DNA from: CAZOKZ01 sp964580585 | Lineage (GTDB): Bacteria; Sumerlaeota; Sumerlaeia; SLMS01; JAHLLQ01 | Assembly: GCA_964580585.1 (NCBI GenBank) | Contig: CAZOKZ010000099.1 | Coordinates: 1 to 11,725 of the forward strand | DNA: 11,725 nucleotides | Direction of reading: 5' to 3' | Shown: positions 7,123 to 11,725 of the stretch, one piece after another | Layout of the letters: every line of letters begins with the position of its first letter | Position numbering within the stretch: position 1 is the stretch's first letter | Program-made: the position numbers and the translations under genes | The notes under the pieces: generated by a model | Database searches by the model: none | Told to the model about the DNA's origin: nothing | Seen by the model: the letters and a program-made list of their open reading frames with translations, nothing else

Positions 7123-9372
7123 ATGGCGACGCTCTCGAGACACGAACACGAGTATATTGACGAATATGGCCCGCATTTGAACGACACACCGGTTACCGGC
7201 TGGACAAGCGATCCAAACCCGGACCGGTTGGTGAAGACCCATTGTTGCTTTTGCGGTATGCAATGCGGCATCCAGCTTGCCGTGAAAGACGAAAAGGTGA
7301 TTGGTTTCGAACCGTGGGAGGAATTTCCCTTCAACGAAGGAAGGCTTTGCCCGAAAGGCGTAAAGCGGTACATGCAAACCCATCACCCGGACCGGTTAAC
7401 CGACCCGTTGATCCGCACGGAAAACGGTTTTCGCAAGGCATCGTGGGACGAAGCGCTCGATTTGATCGTCTCGCGTATTCAGAGCATTCAGGAAAAAAAC
7501 GGCAAGAACGCGTTCGGCATGATGAGCGGCGTGTCGCTGAGTAACGAAAAGAGTTATCTTTCCGGTAAATTCGCGCGATTGGGGCTTGGAACGGCAAACA
7601 TCGATTACAACGGGCGTTTCTGCATGGTTTCGGCAGGTGGCGGAAACAAAAAGGCGTTCGGAATCGACCGCGCCGCAAACACGTGGACCGATATTCCGAA
7701 GGCGGAAGTGATCTTGGTCGCCGGGTCCAACGTTAGCGAATGCTTCCCGACATTAATGCACTACATCTGGCAAGCGCGCGACCGAGGCGCGAAACTGATC
7801 GTTGTCGATCCACGCATGACGTCCATGGCGCGCACGGCAGATTTCCACGTGGCGCTTCGTCCGGGGACGGACTCGGCACTGAATCAGGCATTGTTACACG
7901 AATTGATTCGCAATAATTGGGTGGATAAGGAATTTATTGTCGCCAGTTGCATCGGATGGAAAGAGCTTCGTGATTCGGTTTCCAACTGCACACCGGAATG
8001 GGCGGCGGAAATCTGCGGGTTGAGCGCCGATCTAATTCGCGCCGTGGCAAAAACCTGGGGCACAGCCAAAACCAGCTTTTTGCTCCATGCACGTGGCGTA
8101 GAACAACACACCAAAGGTGTTGAAAATGTGTTGAGTCTGATCAACCTGGTGCTGGCAACAGGACGCATCGGACGCGAAGGATGCGGTTACGGCACGATCA
8201 CGGGTCAAGGCAACGGTCAAGGCGGTCGCGAGCACGGACACAAGTGCGATCAGCTTCCCGGCAACCGCGATATTGAAAATCCCGAGCATCGTGCACACGT
8301 TTGCAAGGTTTGGGGCATTGAAGACGAGCAATTGCCGCGCAAGGGATTGACCGCGGTGAAAATGTTCGAAGCGATTCACGAAGGCGAAATTCGCGGGTTG
8401 ATTAACATTTGTTGTAATCCGATGGTCAGCCACCCGGACACGAATTACTTACGCGAGGCACTTGAAAAAATCGAGTTTTTCGTCGTGATCGATTTTTTTC
8501 TGAGCGAAACGGCGCGATACGCCGACGTGGTGTTGCCCGGTTCGTTGCAGGAGGAAGAGGAAGGCACGACGACCAGCGCCGAAGCGCGCGTCATTCGCAT
8601 TCGCAAAGCCGTCGATCCGCCGGGCAACGCAAAACCCGACACATGGATCATTCTGGAAATCGCGCGCCGACTCGGCAAGCAACAGTACTTCGATTATGCC
8701 GACAACGAAGCCATCTTCAACGAATTGCGCCGCGCCAGTTCCGGCGGAACGGCGGATTACGCGGGGATTTCCTGGGAACGAATTGAACGCGAGTACGGCG
8801 TTTTCTGGCCCTGTCCAAGCGACGATCACGCCGGAACGCCGCGCCTGTTCGAAGACCGCCGGTCGTATCATGCCGACGGCAAGTTTCATCTCTACCCCAC
8901 TCCCTACCGTCCAAGCCACGACACGCCTGACAATCAATTCCCTCTGTATTTCACATCGGGGCGTAGCGTGTTTCATTATCTGAGCGGCACGCAAACGCGA
9001 CGTATCAAGTTCCTGGTGGATAAATGCCCTGGCCCGGTATGCGAAATGCACCCGGCGACGGCGAAACACCTGGGCTTTGTGGACAAACAACTCGTCACCG
9101 TGGAATCGCGGCGCGGCAAGATCACCGTGCCGTTGTCACTTACTGAAACGATTCGCAGCGACACGGTTTTTGTACCGTATCACTGGGCGGAAAAACTCGC
9201 CGCAAATCAAATTACGGTGCGAGCGCTCGATCCGATCAGCGGAATGCCCGAATTCAAAGTTGCCGCGTGCCGCGTTCGTCCCGCAACACGCGAGGAAGCC
9301 GAATGCACGCGCGCCGATTACGGATTGCTTCGCCAGGAAGCCGGAAAACCAATGGCAGGGGGACAAGCGTGA
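7123..9372 (+). CDS. nasC: Molybdopterin nitrate reductase catalytic subunit, NasC/NarB type
   Basis: This 749-residue enzyme would reduce nitrate to nitrite using a bis-MGD molybdenum cofactor and one [4Fe-4S] cluster. The cluster motif is C41-x2-C44-x3-C48-x27-C76. C167 in NGRFCMVSAG is the expected molybdenum ligand. GQGNGQGGREHG (361-372) followed by KCDQLPG, and SETARYADVVLPG (461-473), are typical of NasC/NarB enzymes. The C-terminal cofactor-binding domain is at about 607-718. There is no Tat signal, so the enzyme should be cytoplasmic, unlike NapA. It lacks the C-terminal [2Fe-2S] domain of Klebsiella-type NasA. About 33 extra residues precede the usual NarB start. The next gene overlaps its stop by 4 bases, implying a tight complex with that iron-sulfur subunit. 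Nitrate specificity rests on these motifs and on narK; whether the role is assimilatory or respiratory is open. Confidence 0.9.
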   Translation: MATLSRHEHEYIDEYGPHLNDTPVTGWTSDPNPDRLVKTHCCFCGMQCGIQLAVKDEKVIGFEPWEEFPFNEGRLCPKGVKRYMQTHHPDRLTDPLIRTENGFRKASWDEALDLIVSRIQSIQEKNGKNAFGMMSGVSLSNEKSYLSGKFARLGLGTANIDYNGRFCMVSAGGGNKKAFGIDRAANTWTDIPKAEVILVAGSNVSECFPTLMHYIWQARDRGAKLIVVDPRMTSMARTADFHVALRPGTDSALNQALLHELIRNNWVDKEFIVASCIGWKELRDSVSNCTPEWAAEICGLSADLIRAVAKTWGTAKTSFLLHARGVEQHTKGVENVLSLINLVLATGRIGREGCGYGTITGQGNGQGGREHGHKCDQLPGNRDIENPEHRAHVCKVWGIEDEQLPRKGLTAVKMFEAIHEGEIRGLINICCNPMVSHPDTNYLREALEKIEFFVVIDFFLSETARYADVVLPGSLQEEEEGTTTSAEARVIRIRKAVDPPGNAKPDTWIILEIARRLGKQQYFDYADNEAIFNELRRASSGGTADYAGISWERIEREYGVFWPCPSDDHAGTPRLFEDRRSYHADGKFHLYPTPYRPSHDTPDNQFPLYFTSGRSVFHYLSGTQTRRIKFLVDKCPGPVCEMHPATAKHLGFVDKQLVTVESRRGKITVPLSLTETIRSDTVFVPYHWAEKLAANQITVRALDPISGMPEFKVAACRVRPATREEAECTRADYGLLRQEAGKPMAGGQA

Positions 9373-10088
9373 TCCGCGACTTTTTCATCGATTTTCAACG
9401 CTGCATCGGATGTAACGCCTGCGTGGCTGCCTGCTCGGAATGTCACACCCACAAAGGTGTTCCGATGATTCATGTGGATCAGGTCGATCCGGGACGCAGC
9501 CCGCAAACCGTGCCCGTGGTGTGTATGCATTGCAAAACACCGACTTGCGCGATGTCGTGCCCCGCCGACGCGATCAAGATGGATGGCAACGGCATCGTTC
9601 ACAGTAGTCTGAAACCACGATGTATTTCGTGCCGCAATTGCGAGTTATCGTGCCCCTTTGGCGTGCCGATCATACGCGACGATATCCAACAGATGCAAAA
9701 ATGCGACATGTGTTTCGATCGCACCAGCGCGGGGAAAAAACCCATGTGCGCAACGGTTTGCCCCACGAGCGCCTTGTATTACGGCACGCTCGACGAAGTG
9801 AAGCGGCTCCGTCCCCATAGCAAACCGATTAATCGCTGGCGTTTTGGCAAGCAGGAGGTGGAAACACGCGTTTTCGTCATGGTGCCGCTGAACGTCGAAG
9901 AAATGGTGGTTGACTGGCCACAAATGCTCGAAAACGCCGACGGACCGTTCGATTTGGCGATCAAATTACGCGAACGACTCGACGACTTGGGACACGAACC
10001 CGAAGCGGTCGAACCCTTTCCCGAACAACACGACGTACCACCGATTCCTGTCTCCGCCCCAGAGGACGAGGAGGTTTTTTTCTTATGA
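9369..10088 (+). CDS. Ferredoxin-like electron-transfer subunit with four [4Fe-4S] motifs (NrfC/DmsB/HycB type)
   Basis: This 239-residue protein starts at GTG 9369, overlapping the reductase stop by 4 bases (GTGA), with AGGGGG about 7 bases upstream. A longer frame exists, but its extra residues overlap the reductase and are low-complexity basic sequence. Four cysteine groups are visible: C12/15/18/22, C52/55/60/64, C85/88/91/95 and C112/115/127/131. This is the layout of beta subunits in the molybdopterin enzyme superfamily, which wire the catalytic subunit to a membrane quinone module. No signal sequence is present, consistent with a cytoplasmic position beside the reductase. The C-terminal 100 residues are acidic and proline-rich without clear motifs. 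Confident of family; the electron path is inferred. Confidence 0.9.
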   Translation: MIRDFFIDFQRCIGCNACVAACSECHTHKGVPMIHVDQVDPGRSPQTVPVVCMHCKTPTCAMSCPADAIKMDGNGIVHSSLKPRCISCRNCELSCPFGVPIIRDDIQQMQKCDMCFDRTSAGKKPMCATVCPTSALYYGTLDEVKRLRPHSKPINRWRFGKQEVETRVFVMVPLNVEEMVVDWPQMLENADGPFDLAIKLRERLDDLGHEPEAVEPFPEQHDVPPIPVSAPEDEEVFFL

Positions 10089-10618
10089 GCGGCGCCCCAA
10101 ATAAAGTTCCCAAATGGCGCGAGGAATTTCCTATCGAAACCGAAGCGGACGAATACGTTTCGCGGCGGGATTTCGTTCGGTTTTTAGCACTCGTCAGCGC
10201 GGGCCTTGCCCTTGGCAACGGTGCCGTATTGGTCAAATCGCTCACCAGCCACGACGGTAAACCACTGCCCATCGCCGACATCGGCGCGGCGGACGAACTC
10301 GAACGCGGAGCATGGCGCGTGTTCCAATATCCCGATGCGAAAACCGACAGTATCCTGGTGCGGCGAACGAACGGCGATCTGATTGCGTTCCAACAAAAAT
10401 GCCCGCACCTGGCGTGCCCGGTGTCCTATCATCCGGGAGACGGTGAAAAAGAGGAATGCCTGCTATGCCATTGCCACAACGGACGATTCGACATTGAAAC
10501 CGGGAAAGGCTCCATGGGACCGCCGCGCGAACTCCGACCCTTGCGCCAGGTTGCTTTGCGTATCGAGAACGGCCGGATTCTGGCTGTAGGACTGAATGAC
10601 ATTGAAGTAAAAGGATAG
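10085..10618 (+). CDS. Rieske [2Fe-2S] protein with Tat-type N-terminal anchor
   Basis: This 177-residue protein overlaps the previous stop by 4 bases (ATGA), with GAGGAGG about 10 bases upstream. Residues 26-50 hold SRRDFVRFLALVSAG, a twin-arginine motif and hydrophobic helix, as in Rieske proteins anchored in the membrane with the cluster outside. The Rieske domain has C106-P-H108-L-A-C111 and C128-H-C130-H131. C106, H108, C128 and H131 would bind the cluster, and C111/C130 match the disulfide pair of high-potential Rieske proteins of bc1/b6f type. The site after the second box (NGRFD) fits as well. It probably exchanges electrons with quinol and the cytochrome b encoded upstream. It is much too small for a nitrite reductase large chain, and NirD-type proteins lack the Tat anchor. 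Family sure; partner inferred. Confidence 0.92.
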   Translation: MSGAPNKVPKWREEFPIETEADEYVSRRDFVRFLALVSAGLALGNGAVLVKSLTSHDGKPLPIADIGAADELERGAWRVFQYPDAKTDSILVRRTNGDLIAFQQKCPHLACPVSYHPGDGEKEECLLCHCHNGRFDIETGKGSMGPPRELRPLRQVALRIENGRILAVGLNDIEVKG

Positions 10619-10622
10619 TAAC

Positions 10623-10871
10623 ATGGCAATCGGCAAACCATTTTACGATAATCGTCCCGGTATCATTGCATCGCAAATCACGCGCATTTGTTTTTTAGCA
10701 ATGATATGCGCGTTTCAATACTGGTTGCTCACTTCCTCCATGGAAGCCGCGCACACACATAATCAACGTATTGAATTATTCGCGTTTATCGCATCGGCAA
10801 GTTGTTTTATTCTCGCGGCAGGAATCATGATTGCGGGTGAAATCTGGGACAAAAAATCTCGTAATGAATAG
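10623..10871 (+). CDS. Small two-helix membrane protein, last gene of the nitrate operon
   Basis: This 82-residue protein starts 4 bases after the Rieske stop, with AAAGGA about 8 bases upstream, so it is almost surely cotranslated. It has two membrane helices, at about 15-37 and 51-72, joined by a short loop with H44 and H46. The ends are hydrophilic (GKPFYDNRPG and WDKKSRNE). I do not recognise it with certainty. The WLLTSSMEA stretch recalls small two-helix proteins (DUF6755-like, from memory) that I associate with Rieske and molybdopterin oxidoreductase clusters, but this is weak. It could be a structural or heme-associated subunit of the membrane module; NapE-type small proteins are another comparison. 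Confidence 0.75.
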   Translation: MAIGKPFYDNRPGIIASQITRICFLAMICAFQYWLLTSSMEAAHTHNQRIELFAFIASASCFILAAGIMIAGEIWDKKSRNE

Positions 10872-11238
10872 AATCTGATTCAAAACCCCGAATACTGCGT
10901 TGCGCTACAGTCTCGGTCTCAGTCACATACGGACGTATGCTCTTATCGACTCAGACCGGGTAATAAGGTATTGGTATCGAGGCATCGCTCTTCTGGGGCG
11001 TAGTCAATGATTCAACTCTGATGGGTTGAAAATGGTACGCACACCCCGAATTTGAAGTATCATTTCACAAATCAGGAAAATGGTCAAGTGATTATCGGAA
11101 AGAGAAAATGCAAATCGCGGAATCTGGAATAAGGAAAAACAGAAAATCAGTTGTCGCGCAGAGACCATTAAAACAGTATTACCCATCCGCGTGGCGACAA
11201 TATCGCCTCGCGACGATCTTTGACAACTCAAGCGTTGG
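10872..11238. other. Non-coding stretch between the nitrate operon and the insertion sequence
   Basis: No credible gene is present in these 367 bases. The short palindrome GAATCTGATTC lies at 10871-10881, right at the end of the last operon gene, and a large nested palindrome follows at 10912-10960. The frames seen from 11004 onward look like chance readings. The outer end of the insertion sequence probably lies in the right part of this stretch, but I cannot place its terminal repeat because the other end is outside the window. Confidence 0.6.
10912..10960. repeat. Nested REP-like palindrome downstream of the nitrate operon
   Basis: The outer arms CGGTCTCAGTC (10914-10924) and GACTCAGACCG (10948-10958) pair with one mismatch and extend outward by a G-U and a C-G pair. 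Inside, CATACG (10926-10931) is followed after GA by its complement CGTATG (10934-10939). This hairpin-in-a-hairpin shape resembles dispersed extragenic palindromes. It has no T-run, so it is unlikely to be a simple intrinsic terminator, but it could protect the 3' end of the operon mRNA. Confidence 0.5.
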
Positions 11239-11264
11239 AAAAAATGGGGCGAATGCGAATCGCC
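11239..11264 (-). terminator. Possible intrinsic terminator of the transposase gene
   Basis: Reading the minus strand, GGCGA and TCGCC form a 5-bp stem around a 7-base loop (11264-11248). It is followed by CCA and six T residues (11244-11239). It begins 5 bases after the transposase stop. The stem is short, so confidence is moderate. Confidence 0.45.
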
Positions 11265-11269
11265 TTATT

Positions 11270-11725
11270 TCACACGGCTTTGAGGGTGTACGATTTGATA
11301 AGGCCGCCAAGTTCCTGCCGACATCGAACAACACCGATTTCCTGCGGACGGAACGTTTTGTCGAGCACGGTGTTGTCTCGCCCTATGCCACGATGAGGGC
11401 GAAGCGTATTATAATAGCGGACCCAGATTCTGTTAATTGTATCGAGATGTTCGAGCCCAAAGCAGATGAAATGGTTCAAGCACTCTCTTTTTATCTTACC
11501 GACGAAGCACTCGACGAACGCGTTCGCCATCGGGGCGGCAACGGGTGTGCGCATTATTTTTACGCCCTCGGATTGCCAGAAATTATCAAGCCAATCGGCG
11601 GGGTATTTTTTGTCGTTGTCGCGGATTAAATACAGCGGCGCTTCACCGATTTTATCAAGCCACATGGCAGCGTTGCGCGATTGAATCCCATTAAGAACCA
11701 ACGCCAACTGATCGACGCATTCCAC
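11270..11725 (-). CDS. Integrase-core (rve/DDE) transposase, 3' part, cut by window edge
   Basis: The frame is open to the window edge, so only the last 151 codons are seen and the apparent first codon is not a real start. Visible are LYLIRDNDKK (second catalytic D), TPVAAPMANAFVE (glutamate of the DDE triad), KRECLNHF and YYNTLRPHRG, all typical of integrase-core transposases of the IS3/IS481 kind. The spacing D36-x35-E72 (numbered from the edge) is the usual one. The first aspartate and the DNA-binding region are beyond the edge. The 3' part shows no stop or frameshift, so the element may be intact. It would act by cutting and joining DNA at the ends of its own insertion sequence. Confidence 0.85.
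   Translation of the reverse strand: MECVDQLALVLNGIQSRNAAMWLDKIGEAPLYLIRDNDKKYPADWLDNFWQSEGVKIMRTPVAAPMANAFVECFVGKIKRECLNHFICFGLEHLDTINRIWVRYYNTLRPHRGIGRDNTVLDKTFRPQEIGVVRCRQELGGLIKSYTLKAV

Noticed and set aside
9267..9368. Upstream extension of the four-cluster iron-sulfur protein
   Set aside because: It would overlap the reductase by over 100 bases and encode arginine-rich sequence without motifs; GTG 9369 gives the usual start just before the first cysteine group.
10085..10618. Rieske protein as a NirD-type small nitrite reductase subunit
   Set aside because: It has a Tat-type anchor and the extra cysteine pair of high-potential Rieske proteins, and no NirB-like gene is next to it.
11108..11629. 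173-codon plus-strand frame at the right end
   Set aside because: Most of it is antisense to the transposase, which has clear DDE-family motifs on the other strand.

Overview
The window reads as a piece of a bacterial chromosome, probably from a Gram-negative organism: it has a twin-arginine signal, a NarK-type nitrate carrier and an integrase-type insertion sequence. I cannot assign a phylum. No rRNA, tRNA or CRISPR array is visible. There are three blocks.

Left block (1-4052, minus strand). Two genes run leftwards. The first (3863-2967) encodes a single-pass membrane protein with HEAT-like repeats. After 90 bases comes a large secreted protein that begins with TTG at 2876 and stays open to the window edge, at least 958 codons. 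It has the animal CLCA domain order: a zinc-protease-like domain with HExxHxxxGxxDE, a VWA domain with a complete MIDAS, then beta-sandwich domains. A near-consensus promoter (4024-4052) and a perfect 10-bp hairpin (3903-3927) precede the pair.

Centre block (about 4266-10871, plus strand). This is a compact nitrate operon: narK (NNP-family nitrate/nitrite transporter); a NarI/DsrM-like membrane cytochrome b; a NasC/NarB-type molybdopterin nitrate reductase; a ferredoxin-like subunit with four [4Fe-4S] motifs; a Tat-signal Rieske protein; and a small protein with two membrane segments. The last four genes overlap or are 4 bases apart. The likely picture is that NarK imports nitrate and the cytoplasmic reductase receives electrons through the iron-sulfur subunit from a membrane cytochrome b/Rieske module, rather than from an NAD(P)H flavoprotein or soluble ferredoxin. 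No nitrite reductase, NarJ/NapD-type chaperone, molybdenum cofactor gene or regulator is visible. A promoter-like sequence and two strong leader hairpins precede narK, and a 34-base hairpin separates narK from the cytochrome gene.

Right block (10872-11725). A non-coding stretch holds a nested REP-like palindrome. After it come a terminator-like hairpin and the 3' part of an integrase-core (rve/DDE) transposase on the minus strand, cut by the window edge.

The features most worth following up are the unusual combination of nitrate reductase subunits and the bacterial protein that follows the animal CLCA layout from its protease domain to its beta-sandwich domain.
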